Positions 1-6,069 are shown, counted from the first letter of the stretch. The stretch is 8,688 bases of DNA from an uncultured Bacilli bacterium (GCA_947591565.1 CANQDH010000036.1:1-8688), one strand, 5' to 3'. Notes: generated by a model from the letters alone, not told the origin. Translations and numbers: made by a program.

Positions 1-629
1 CCATCGATGATTTCCATTTTGGCTTTCCAAATTTGCTTTTTAGAACCAAGATTGCCAATATGTGATGAACCAATATTTGTAATAACTGACATATCTGGTC
101 TAATAATTTTAGATAAGCGCGATATTTCTCCCTTATGATTCATGCCTACTTCTAAAATAGCTATATCAATACTATCATCTAATTTACTTAAAGTAAGTGG
201 AACACCAATATGATTATTTTTATTACCTTCACTTTTCAAACAATGATATTTCTTACTTAAAATCGCATAAATTAATTCTTTAGTCATTGTTTTACCTGCA
301 CTACCTGTTACCGCAATCATTTGTCCTTTAAAAGAATCACTAAAATACTTTCCTATTTGCATTAAAACTTCATATGTATCATCTACCATAATGATAGGAA
401 TAGATGTATCTAAATCAAATTCTTTTTGAACAATAACAGCTGCGGCTCCTTTTTGAATAGCTTCTTCGATAAAATTATGACCATCAAATTTTTTACCATT
501 TAAGGCAATAAAAAGATTACCTTCGATGATATTTTTACTACTTGTACTTATACCTTTAAACGGTATATTTGTATCTTTATCATTTATACATTTACCACCA
601 ATGACATTTAAAAGTTCCGAAACTAACAA
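1..629 (-). CDS. murF: MurF, UDP-MurNAc-tripeptide:D-Ala-D-Ala ligase, N-terminal part (runs off left edge)
   Basis: MurF is the ATP-dependent cytoplasmic ligase that adds D-Ala-D-Ala to the UDP-MurNAc-tripeptide, the last soluble step of peptidoglycan precursor synthesis. The 209 codons present cover the N-terminal substrate domain and the start of the central ATPase domain. Visible marks are the P-loop VTGSAGKTMT (residues 107-116), GNKNNHIGVPLTL (135-147, the family's GN-N-IGVP block), LEVGMNHKGEI (159-169) and ITNIGSSHIGNLGS (183-196), all typical of MurF. The family is about 450 residues, so more than half lies beyond position 1. I chose the TTG at 629 because GAGGTGA lies 5-8 bases upstream; the frame closes at a TAA (644-642), and a GTG at 638 is the only other common start. 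The preceding amidotransferase gene ends 5 bases upstream and its stop codon is part of the SD, implying translational coupling. The P-loop has Ala in place of the more usual second small/polar residue but looks functional. Confidence 0.95.
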   Translation of the reverse strand, partial: MLVSELLNVIGGKCINDKDTNIPFKGISTSSKNIIEGNLFIALNGKKFDGHNFIEEAIQKGAAAVIVQKEFDLDTSIPIIMVDDTYEVLMQIGKYFSDSFKGQMIAVTGSAGKTMTKELIYAILSKKYHCLKSEGNKNNHIGVPLTLSKLDDSIDIAILEVGMNHKGEISRLSKIIRPDMSVITNIGSSHIGNLGSKKQIWKAKMEIID

Positions 630-634
630 AATAC

Positions 635-1231
635 TCACCTCTTACATTTATCTATAAAATATGTAAACAAACGATAACTATTCACATCTGTATCAATCAG
701 TGTTTCGGGATGCCACTGAATACCTAAGAAAAATTTACACGCCTTATCTTCAATAGATTCTATAATACCATCATCAGATAAGGCTGAAACTATATATTTG
801 GAGGTTGTTAAATAATCATGATGCCTACTATTTACCCAAATTCTTCTTTTGTTCATGATGCGAAAAAGTAAAGTATTAGGAATAATATCAACATAATGGA
901 CATATTTTAACGTACTTTTATGATTTTGCTTTTCCATATGTCTAACCGGACCTAATCCCATCTCTTGCATACCAAGACATATACCAAGTAATGGTTTATT
1001 AGCTATTCTAACTAATTTCATAAATGATGCATCAAAACTAGTACTAAAATCACCACCCGGTAAAATAAAACCATCACAAAGTTGCACCATAAAAGGTATA
1101 TCACTTAAATGCGGAACAAGGCCAATAGGAAAACCACCACACCTTATAACAGATTTACATACTTCGCTATTTAAAAGATAATATTTGGGATTATGATCCT
1201 CTCTTACAATAATTCCAATTATAGGTTTCAT
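635..1231 (-). CDS. Class I glutamine amidotransferase-like / gamma-glutamyl hydrolase (peptidase C26 type), short form
   Basis: The protein has 198 residues and the fold marks of PuuD-type gamma-glutamyl hydrolases. These are an oxyanion-loop motif FILPGG (55-60), the nucleophile elbow GICLGMQ (83-89, Cys85), VNSRHHDYL (133-141), which matches the VNS-HHQ block of the family, and QWHPE (172-176), which supplies His174 and Glu176 of the triad. All three catalytic residues are present, so hydrolysis of a gamma-glutamyl amide is likely. The substrate cannot be read from sequence. Family members are usually 230-250 residues. This one is compact, the segment between the nucleophile elbow and VNS-HH being notably short. 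The ATG is preceded by AGGAGGA (1244-1238) at good spacing. It lies 5 bases before murF and downstream of yneF, so a role near cell-wall precursor or glutamate metabolism is possible but is inference. It is not the GatD partner of MurT, which has a different motif context. Confidence 0.85.
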   Translation of the reverse strand: MKPIIGIIVREDHNPKYYLLNSEVCKSVIRCGGFPIGLVPHLSDIPFMVQLCDGFILPGGDFSTSFDASFMKLVRIANKPLLGICLGMQEMGLGPVRHMEKQNHKSTLKYVHYVDIIPNTLLFRIMNKRRIWVNSRHHDYLTTSKYIVSALSDDGIIESIEDKACKFFLGIQWHPETLIDTDVNSYRLFTYFIDKCKR

Positions 1232-1246
1232 GGCTTATCCTCCTTT

Positions 1247-1285
1247 AAAAAAAACAAGTATACGTTTTTAATCCATATACTTGTT
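1247..1285 (-). terminator. Weak intrinsic terminator at the 3' end of yneF
   Basis: A perfect 10-base inverted repeat, AACAAGTATA (1285-1276) and TATACTTGTT (1262-1253), has a 13-base loop and is followed on the minus strand by eight T residues (1254-1247). The upstream arm lies inside the last codons of yneF. The stem has only two G-C pairs, so termination is probably partial and allows read-through into the amidotransferase and murF, which have no other obvious promoter. Confidence 0.55.
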
Positions 1286-1495
1286 CATTGTTTTCATCAT
1301 TTGATTTACTTGTTTTTGACTAGGTGTTCTACCCATTTGCGACATCATAGCTTTTATCATTTGTTCATTTATTGGAGGATTCTTTTTCATAAATTTTTTC
1401 ATATATTTACGAGCTAAGAAAAATCCAATAATAGCTCCCGCAATTAAGCCTCCAAGCACTTTTAATAAATCTAATAGGAATGCTACCCAATTCAT
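1268..1495 (-). CDS. yneF: YneF, UPF0154 small membrane protein
   Basis: This 75-residue protein has one N-terminal membrane span (about residues 4-27, ending in the basic run ARKYMKKFMKK) and a short cytoplasmic tail. The tail block NPPINEQMIKAMMSQMG (39-55), followed by PSQKQVNQMM, is the hallmark of the UPF0154/YneF family of Bacilli, whose function is unknown. The frame is open further upstream to a non-standard start at 1546. I placed the start at the ATG at 1495 because AGGAAGG (1511-1505) precedes it at normal spacing and the family begins just before the membrane span. In B. subtilis yneF lies directly after yneE (sirA), and the same order occurs here with a 60-base gap. This supports both identifications. 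Confidence 0.93.
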   Translation of the reverse strand: MNWVAFLLDLLKVLGGLIAGAIIGFFLARKYMKKFMKKNPPINEQMIKAMMSQMGRTPSQKQVNQMMKTMNKYMD

Positions 1496-1517
1496 TATAT
1501 CAATCCTTCCTTTAAAC

Positions 1518-1546
1518 ATTTTACTATAATTTGAATAATAATACAA
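1518..1546 (-). promoter_or_regulatory. Candidate sigma-A promoter for yneF
   Basis: TTGTAT (1546-1541), 17 bases, TAAAAT (1523-1518) on the minus strand. The -35 agrees with the consensus in its first three bases and the -10 has one mismatch. Transcription would begin about six bases downstream, almost at the SD AGGAAGG (1511-1505), giving a very short leader. In AT-rich DNA such matches arise by chance, hence modest confidence. Confidence 0.35.
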
Positions 1547-1555
1547 GAGCTACAC

Positions 1556-1987
1556 TTAATTATATTGTTTTTTTAAGGAATTATGCTTATTATTCCAAAA
1601 ATAATCTTTAAAGATAAAATCACATATAAAAATCCTTGGATTATAATAATTTAATAATTTAAGAACTTTTGGCAAATTTTTATTACACAAAAGAATTAAA
1701 CAAGAGTTTCTTACTTCAATAATATATTTTTCGTTATCTATATAATTATCGACTAAAAGTTTTTTACCTTTTTTTTGAACAACAAACCCTTTCCTTGTTT
1801 GAAAATAATTAAGGACGATATCTGTATTAAAAGTATCACATATTTGATGATATATAGACAAACCATAAGATGCATTACCATGTTTCATATAAAACAAATT
1901 TTCAAGTGTTTTATAAAGAATATCACTATTATTATAATAAGAATGCCAAAAATCTTTTTTGATTATAAATAAATAATATGTTCGCAA
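1556..1987 (-). CDS. sirA: SirA-like sporulation inhibitor of replication (YneE homologue)
   Basis: The protein has 143 residues. Its start, RTYYLFIIKKDFWHSYY (2-18), matches the beginning of B. subtilis SirA/YneE (aromatic pair, hydrophobic strand, IK-E/D-F, then -HYF). Its end, PRIFICDFIFKDYFW, matches the family's C-terminal block (-CFLAFDF-S-RYGW-). The middle is diverged. Length is close to the 148 residues of the B. subtilis protein as I recall it. SirA binds domain I of DnaA and prevents new rounds of replication when cells commit to sporulation. In B. subtilis it is induced by Spo0A and is followed by yneF, as here. The start is a TTG (1987) with GGTGAG (1998-1993) five bases upstream. 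The protein is rich in Tyr, Asn, Lys and Ile, like its neighbours, with no sign of recent transfer. The assignment combines recalled motif similarity and synteny; no search was run. Confidence 0.8.
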   Translation of the reverse strand: MRTYYLFIIKKDFWHSYYNNSDILYKTLENLFYMKHGNASYGLSIYHQICDTFNTDIVLNYFQTRKGFVVQKKGKKLLVDNYIDNEKYIIEVRNSCLILLCNKNLPKVLKLLNYYNPRIFICDFIFKDYFWNNKHNSLKKQYN

Positions 1988-2004
1988 ACTATCTCACCAA
2001 AATA

Positions 2005-2038
2005 GTTATACCATATATTATTTAAGAATTAAGTCGAA
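2005..2038 (-). promoter_or_regulatory. Candidate sirA promoter with possible Spo0A box
   Basis: On the minus strand an extended -10 (TGG then TATAAC, 2013-2005) lies just before the sirA SD, with no good -35. About 20 bases upstream is TTCGACT (2038-2032; AGTCGAA on the plus strand), one mismatch from the Spo0A core TGTCGAA. A Spo0A site at the -35 position would fit the known Spo0A control of B. subtilis sirA. A one-mismatch heptamer in this much sequence is easily found by chance, so this is a lead only. Confidence 0.3.
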
Positions 2039-2176
2039 TTATTTATTTACATATACCATTTCATTATCTGATGGTTCACTTTGCATACTAACATTACTTA
2101 CACAACTAATATAACAAACACCCATGATAAATAAAATAAAACCTAACATAACTTTACTTTTTAAAATTTCTTTCAT
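2039..2176 (-). CDS. 45-residue SOS-controlled single-span membrane protein in the yneA position
   Basis: The ATG at 2176 is preceded by AGAGGT (2187-2182) at seven bases. The frame encodes 45 residues: a basic N-terminus MKEILKSK, one membrane span (about residues 9-26, rich in Ile, Phe, Met and Val with Cys21 and Cys25), and a short polar acidic tail containing QSEPSDNEM. An N-in, C-out topology is expected from the positive-inside rule. It is divergent from lexA, and its promoter spacer contains a LexA operator, as for B. subtilis yneA, which encodes the SOS division inhibitor. YneA is about 100 residues with a membrane span plus a LysM domain; no LysM is present here. I infer a small SOS-induced division inhibitor, comparable in size to Caulobacter SidA, but sequence alone does not prove function. 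The residue before Cys25 is Ser, but Tyr at -3 makes a lipobox unlikely. Confidence 0.75.
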   Translation of the reverse strand: MKEILKSKVMLGFILFIMGVCYISCVSNVSMQSEPSDNEMVYVNK

Positions 2177-2205
2177 ACTTATGACCTCTTTCCTTCACTA
2201 GTATA

Positions 2206-2234
2206 AGTCTATCACAAACGTTTGTTCGTGTCAA
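2206..2234 (-). promoter_or_regulatory. SOS promoter of the small membrane protein
   Basis: TTGACA (2234-2229, a perfect -35), a 17-base spacer, and TAGACT (2211-2206). The LexA-type operator occupies 14 of the 17 spacer bases, so bound LexA would directly block RNA polymerase. The start would fall near 2199, giving a leader of about 20 bases. Confidence 0.75.
2215..2228 (-). promoter_or_regulatory. LexA operator 1 (SOS box)
   Basis: CGAACAAACGTTTG on the minus strand matches the Bacillus SOS consensus CGAACRNRYGTTYC at 13 of 14 positions. It is centred in the spacer between the -35 and -10 of the small membrane gene. Confidence 0.87.
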
Positions 2235-2243
2235 TACTATTTT

Positions 2244-2257
2244 CAAACAAATGTTTG
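2244..2257 (+). promoter_or_regulatory. LexA operator 2 (SOS box) over the lexA -35
   Basis: CAAACAAATGTTTG is symmetrical in its CAAAC/GTTTG arms and matches CGAACRNRYGTTYC at 12 of 14 positions. Its last three bases overlap the first bases of the lexA -35 (TTGACT). It is expected to give autoregulation of lexA and to be weaker than operator 1. The centres of the two boxes are 29 bases apart, close to three helical turns. Confidence 0.75.
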
Positions 2258-2283
2258 ACTTTACATTTTTTTCGTGCTATAAT
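2255..2283 (+). promoter_or_regulatory. lexA promoter
   Basis: TTGACT (2255-2260), 17 bases, TATAAT (2278-2283). The -10 is perfect and the -35 has one mismatch. The expected start near 2290 lies immediately before the SD AAGGAGG (2292-2298). Confidence 0.8.
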
Positions 2284-2306
2284 GAATTTGCAAGGAGGAA
2301 ATTTAT

Positions 2307-2924
2307 ATGAAAGAACTAACAAAGCGTCAACAAGAAGCACTCAACTATCTCAAAGAATATATGGTATCACATGGATATCCACCTACAGTTAGAGAATTAG
2401 GACAAGCTTTAAATGTTACAAGTCCTGCAACAAGTTATGCCCTACTTATGAGTCTTGAAAAAAAAGGCTTTATTAAAAAACAAGGAAACAAAAACAGAGC
2501 TATCGAACTATTAGTCGAAAATGAATATTTACCTAAAAATGATGCCGTTGTCGATGTTCCACTTTTAGGAAAAATTACGGCTGGTAACCCTATTGAAGCT
2601 ATTGAACAACCTAATGAATATTTTTCACTTCCATCTTACTTAATACCTAATAATAAAGAAGTTTTTACCCTTTTAGTAAGTGGAACTAGTATGATTGATG
2701 CGGGTATTTTAGATGGTGATATCGTGATTGTCGAAAGAAAAAATACGGCAAGAAATGGTCAAATTGTGGTTGCAATGACAGATGAAAATGAAGTAACACT
2801 TAAAACATTTTATAAAGAAGATGGTTATTTTAGATTACAGCCTCAAAATGATACAATGGATCCTATTATTTTAAAAAATGTTCAAATTTTAGGTATTGCT
2901 GTTGGTTTATATAGAAAAATCTAG
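2307..2924 (+). CDS. lexA: LexA, SOS repressor / autopeptidase
   Basis: LexA dimers repress DNA-damage genes. RecA filaments trigger self-cleavage, which relieves repression. This 205-residue protein has full family length. The N-terminal winged helix (about 1-68) begins LTKRQQEALNYLKEYM and carries GYPPTVRELGQALNVTSPAT (23-42), the recognition-helix region. The C-terminal S24 peptidase domain shows the Ala92-Gly93 cleavage site in GKITAGNP, the nucleophile Ser128 in SGTSM, and the general-base Lys166 in VTLKTFY. All catalytic parts are intact, so the SOS switch should work. The ATG has a near-ideal SD (AAGGAGG, eight bases upstream). It is autoregulated through the SOS boxes in its promoter. 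It converges with queH and shares a terminator with it. Confidence 0.97.
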   Translation: MKELTKRQQEALNYLKEYMVSHGYPPTVRELGQALNVTSPATSYALLMSLEKKGFIKKQGNKNRAIELLVENEYLPKNDAVVDVPLLGKITAGNPIEAIEQPNEYFSLPSYLIPNNKEVFTLLVSGTSMIDAGILDGDIVIVERKNTARNGQIVVAMTDENEVTLKTFYKEDGYFRLQPQNDTMDPIILKNVQILGIAVGLYRKI

Positions 2925-2945
2925 TTTGTTAAACTAGATTTTTTT
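2915..2945. terminator. Bidirectional terminator between lexA and queH
   Basis: A perfect 11-base inverted repeat, AAATCTAGTTT (2917-2927) and AAACTAGATTT (2931-2941), has a 3-base loop and is flanked by A residues on the left and T residues on the right (to 2945). It can therefore end transcripts from both sides. The hairpin contains the TAG stop of lexA and the stop of queH. Confidence 0.88.
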
Positions 2946-3555
2946 CATATACACGTTTTTCTCTTTCTAATTTAGAATATTTACACCCACAGTAGTCTTG
3001 TCTATATAAATTATACTTTTTAGATAATTCGATAGACCTTACATAACCATTTTGTTTTTTAAAATCAGATGTTAGATATTTAATACCATACTTTTTTTCA
3101 AGTTCTAAACCAATACTATTTAATTTAGAAGCATTTTTATATGGACTAATAGATAAAGTCGTACCAAAATAATCAAAATGATGTTCTAAAGCAACCATAG
3201 CCGTTTTTGATAACCTAAGTTCATAACATTTAAAACACCTCGTGCCACCTTCTTTAGCATCTTCAAGTCCAAGAGCGATTTCTTCAAAATCATGAGAGTT
3301 ATAATCACCATCGATAATTTCGATATCAGGATATAGTAAACCTACAAAACGTTTAAGTTCCTCTAACCTTTTTTGAAATTCTTCTTTAGCATCAATATTT
3401 GGATTGTAATAAAACAAAGTTATGTTAAAATATTTTGATAAATACTCTAAACAATAACTACTACAAGGAGCGCAGCAAGCATGTAAAAGTAAACGAGGTT
3501 TATGTTTCATATCTATGGTTTTTAAGATTTTTTCAAGTTCTAATTGGTAATTCAT
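2929..3555 (-). CDS. queH: QueH, epoxyqueuosine reductase
   Basis: QueH catalyses the last step of queuosine synthesis, reduction of epoxyqueuosine at the wobble base of GUN-decoding tRNAs, and is unrelated to the cobalamin enzyme QueG. The 208-residue protein carries the family's cysteine-rich blocks: LLLHACCAPCSSYCLEYL (22-39; Cys27, Cys28, Cys31), FYYNPNI (48-54), EGGTRCFKCYELRL (102-115; Cys107, Cys110) and YCGC (188-191; Cys189, Cys191). Together these are the ligands expected for its iron-sulfur cluster and extra metal. The ATG overlaps the stop of the rhomboid gene by four bases (ATGA), so it is the last, translationally coupled gene of the lspA operon. No other queuosine gene lies in the window; whether the organism makes queuosine or salvages it cannot be judged here. 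Confidence 0.95.
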   Translation of the reverse strand: MNYQLELEKILKTIDMKHKPRLLLHACCAPCSSYCLEYLSKYFNITLFYYNPNIDAKEEFQKRLEELKRFVGLLYPDIEIIDGDYNSHDFEEIALGLEDAKEGGTRCFKCYELRLSKTAMVALEHHFDYFGTTLSISPYKNASKLNSIGLELEKKYGIKYLTSDFKKQNGYVRSIELSKKYNLYRQDYCGCKYSKLEREKRVYEKNLV

Positions 3556-4709
3556 CTAAAAAACCCCATATATATTAAGAATATAGTATAAATTATAGAA
3601 ACAATAATACCATTTATTTGTTCAAATTTCGTTGATTTATATTTAACACCAAGACCGATAGATAATAAAATACCACCGATTAAGCCACCTATATGGGCTG
3701 AATTATCAATACCGTTTATAAAAAAGCCTAATCCTAAATTAAGAATAATTAAAGGAATAATTTGCGATTTAACAACCGTTCCTAAATAAACTCTATAATG
3801 ATATCCAAAATAAATAAGAGCGCCAAGTAAACCAAAAATAGCTCCACTTGCACCAGCACTTACCACATTATCGCCTAAGAATAAAAGGGACATCAAATTA
3901 CCTAAAATGGCACTACCTAGATAAATAACTAAAAATTTGATTTTTCCAAAAAAACTCTCAAGCTGGGTTCCAATAACATATAAAGAATACATATTGAATA
4001 ATAAATGCCAAAAACCAATATGTAAAAAAGCACTTGTAATTAAACGATAATATTCTCCTGCTTTAATTAAACCGGGATTAGTTGCCCCAAAATTAAGGAG
4101 AGTTTCAACATCTGTACTTCCCTTTCCAAAAAGGTACATTGAAAGAAAGATGAAAATATTTAAACCGATTAAAATATATGTCATAATAGGTGTTCGTTTT
4201 TTAAAAACGTTTTCAGCCTTTTTAGCGTCTTTTCCACTTTTTTCATTGATTTCGGTTGTAAGTTTCATAAATAATTCTAAGCCTTTTTGTTTAAATGATG
4301 TCGATTTCACAATGGTTGGAAATTCATCGATAATAACACGATATTTCGAAATATCTTCAATATTTTTGACATTGATGCAATCGATATTATCGAATTTATA
4401 TAATTCTGTTTCTGGTAAATGTACATTTTCACCTAAATTAACAAAAATACTTAATGTTTTTATATTAAAAGAAAAAGTTTTTTTCTTTATTTTATGAGCA
4501 ATCTGTCTAGCCCTAAATAAATCATAATTAAACTGTTCGTCATTATGAATATAATTAGACACAATACGTACGATTTTATATGGATTTTCTAAATTTTCAA
4601 GCCATATTTCGTTCTTAGCCCCATGTAAAACAATAGGATTATATCCTTCCTTTGTTATAAAAAAATGTAATAATTTCATTATTAATTCATCTTGATTATT
4701 AATGTCCAT
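3552..4709 (-). CDS. Rhomboid-family intramembrane serine protease with N-terminal cytoplasmic domain
   Basis: The protein has 385 residues. Residues 1-170 form a soluble, charged domain without a signal peptide, like the N-terminal region of B. subtilis YqgP/GluP. Residues 174-384 form a multi-span rhomboid domain. Catalytic marks are HIGFWHLLFNMYSLYVIG (230-247; oxyanion-type His235 and Asn239), the nucleophile Ser288 in GASGAIFG, and His339 in NSAHIGGLIGG. These complete the Ser-His dyad, so it should be an active membrane protease. The C-terminal TPR region of YqgP is absent; the protein ends after a seventh hydrophobic segment (about 366-383). The start overlaps the rluD stop by one base (TAATG) and its stop overlaps the queH start. 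No ribosome binding site is needed beyond coupling, although AGGAGGAAGT lies just upstream within rluD. The substrate is unknown. Confidence 0.92.
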   Translation of the reverse strand: MDINNQDELIMKLLHFFITKEGYNPIVLHGAKNEIWLENLENPYKIVRIVSNYIHNDEQFNYDLFRARQIAHKIKKKTFSFNIKTLSIFVNLGENVHLPETELYKFDNIDCINVKNIEDISKYRVIIDEFPTIVKSTSFKQKGLELFMKLTTEINEKSGKDAKKAENVFKKRTPIMTYILIGLNIFIFLSMYLFGKGSTDVETLLNFGATNPGLIKAGEYYRLITSAFLHIGFWHLLFNMYSLYVIGTQLESFFGKIKFLVIYLGSAILGNLMSLLFLGDNVVSAGASGAIFGLLGALIYFGYHYRVYLGTVVKSQIIPLIILNLGLGFFINGIDNSAHIGGLIGGILLSIGLGVKYKSTKFEQINGIIVSIIYTIFLIYMGFFR

Positions 4710-5605
4710 TATACTTCCTCCTCAAATTTGTGCAAAATAGTTTGAAAACACTCTGGTAAATCACATGAAAATTCCATATACTTTTTCTTTTTAGGATGAA
4801 TAAATCCAAGTTTATAAGCATGTAAACACTGACCAGTTGCATCAATTAATTTTCTTTTACCATACACAGGATCATTGACAACTGGGTGTCCGATATAATT
4901 CATATGAACTCTAATTTGATGTGTTCTTCCTGTTTCAAGTTTAAGTTCGATTAAAGTTGCCGATTTAAATCTTTTTAAAACCTTAAAATGGGTAATAGCT
5001 GTTTTACTATTAACACTTGTAACCGACATCTTTTTACGGTCATTTGCATCTCTACCAATAGGTGCATCAATCGTTCCAGTATCATTTGGAATTTGTCCCC
5101 AAACAAGCGCTATATAATTTCGGGTTATCGTTTTTTCGGAAAGCTGTTTAGAAAGTATCTCATGGGCTTTATCATTTTTAGCTACCATGAGAAGTCCTGT
5201 TGTGTAAGCATCAATACGGTGCACAATACCTGGTCTAAAATCGCCATTTAAAGTGCTTAAATTTTTTGAGTGATGCATTAAAGCATTAACTAGGGTTCCA
5301 CTTTTATTACCTACGGCTGGGTGAACAACCATGCCATTTGGTTTATTAACAACAAGAACATCTTCATCTTCATAAACAATATCTAGAGGTATATTTTCGG
5401 GCGTAACTTCCATTTCCTTAGATTCTATATCAAGTATCGTAATGGTATCACCTATTTTTAAAATATAACTGTTTTTGGTTTCCTTATCATTAACCAAAAT
5501 TTTTTGCTTGGTGATTAAGTTTTGGATTTTGCTTCGGCTAAGATTCAGTTTTTCCATTAAATAAAGATCAACTCTTATACTTTTATCAGCAACTACTTTT
5601 TCCAT
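4709..5605 (-). CDS. rluD: RluA/RluD-family 23S rRNA pseudouridine synthase
   Basis: The protein has 298 residues, with an N-terminal S4 RNA-binding domain (about 12-58, LSRSKIQNLITKQKILVN) followed by the catalytic domain. Key blocks are DVLVVNKPNGMVVHPAVGN (82-100), RPGIVHRIDAYTTGLLMVAK (124-143; catalytic Asp132) and GRTHQIRVHMNYIGHPVVND (226-245). This layout is that of RluD and its Gram-positive counterpart YlyB, which make pseudouridines in helix 69 of 23S rRNA. In B. subtilis ylyB also follows lspA, which supports orthology. One oddity is HRIDAYTTGL, where most relatives have HRLDKDTSGL; the catalytic Asp is kept but the two flanking residues are changed. The start codon lies inside the end of lspA (20-base overlap) with AGAGGAAAAG just upstream, so translation is coupled. 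The exact target position in rRNA is inferred from the family. Confidence 0.93.
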   Translation of the reverse strand: MEKVVADKSIRVDLYLMEKLNLSRSKIQNLITKQKILVNDKETKNSYILKIGDTITILDIESKEMEVTPENIPLDIVYEDEDVLVVNKPNGMVVHPAVGNKSGTLVNALMHHSKNLSTLNGDFRPGIVHRIDAYTTGLLMVAKNDKAHEILSKQLSEKTITRNYIALVWGQIPNDTGTIDAPIGRDANDRKKMSVTSVNSKTAITHFKVLKRFKSATLIELKLETGRTHQIRVHMNYIGHPVVNDPVYGKRKLIDATGQCLHAYKLGFIHPKKKKYMEFSCDLPECFQTILHKFEEEV

Positions 5606-6053
5606 TATCTTTTCCTCTAATCGTCATAATTAATATTAATATAACTGAAATAACAATACAAACATCCGCTAAATTAAAAATGGGAAAATCATAGTTAAAT
5701 ATTTTAAAATCTAAGTAATCAATAACATATCCATGTACGATTCTATCTATTAAATTACCAAGTATACCTCCAAATAATAGTCCGTAAATGATGGCATTCA
5801 TATTATTTATCTTTTTTTTGTGAATAAAAGCGCCATATATAAAAACTATAGCACATAAAGATATCACAATAAGAAATAACAAATTGCCACTAAAAAGACT
5901 AAAGGCTGCACCAAAGTTGCGAACGTAAGTTATAGAAAAAAGGGCACCAATAATATTGATACTTTCATTTACATGCATATTTTGACCAATAACCAATTTT
6001 ATAAACTGATCTAATATGATAGCAATAAGACAAGTAAATATAATCTTTTTCAT
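5586..6053 (-). CDS. lspA: LspA, prolipoprotein signal peptidase II
   Basis: LspA is the membrane aspartyl protease that removes signal peptides from diacylglyceryl-modified prolipoproteins. The 155 residues, within the usual 150-165, form four hydrophobic spans. Family blocks are present: DQFIKLVI (15-22), RNFGAAFSLFSG (45-56), GGILGNLIDRIVHGYVIDYLDF (95-116; catalytic Asp112) and FNLADVCIVIS (126-136; catalytic Asp130). The frame is open upstream to 6176, but that stretch runs through a terminator. I chose the ATG at 6053, preceded by GGTGAG (6063-6058), which begins at the expected cytoplasmic Lys-Lys before span 1. It is the first gene of an operon with rluD, the rhomboid protease and queH. 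A likely client, the PrsA lipoprotein, is encoded less than 500 bases away on the other strand. Confidence 0.95.
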   Translation of the reverse strand: MKKIIFTCLIAIILDQFIKLVIGQNMHVNESINIIGALFSITYVRNFGAAFSLFSGNLLFLIVISLCAIVFIYGAFIHKKKINNMNAIIYGLLFGGILGNLIDRIVHGYVIDYLDFKIFNYDFPIFNLADVCIVISVILILIMTIRGKDNGKSSC

Positions 6054-6069
6054 AAACTCACCGCTAATA

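Noticed and set aside
1496..1546. Longer YneF starting at 1546
   Set aside because: The start would not be an ATG and lies in the likely promoter; the ATG at 1495 has a good SD and the normal family N-terminus.
2100..2117. Lipoprotein signal peptide in the 45-residue protein (Cys21 or Cys25)
   Set aside because: Position -3 is Met or Tyr and the residues around do not form a lipobox; a plain membrane anchor fits better.
4150..4497. 115-codon plus-strand frame antisense to the rhomboid gene
   Set aside because: It is a shadow of a well-supported gene, with low-complexity Phe/Ser/Ile composition and no SD.
4988..5251. 87-codon plus-strand frame antisense to rluD
   Set aside because: It is a shadow frame opposite the catalytic core of the pseudouridine synthase, with no SD or motif.
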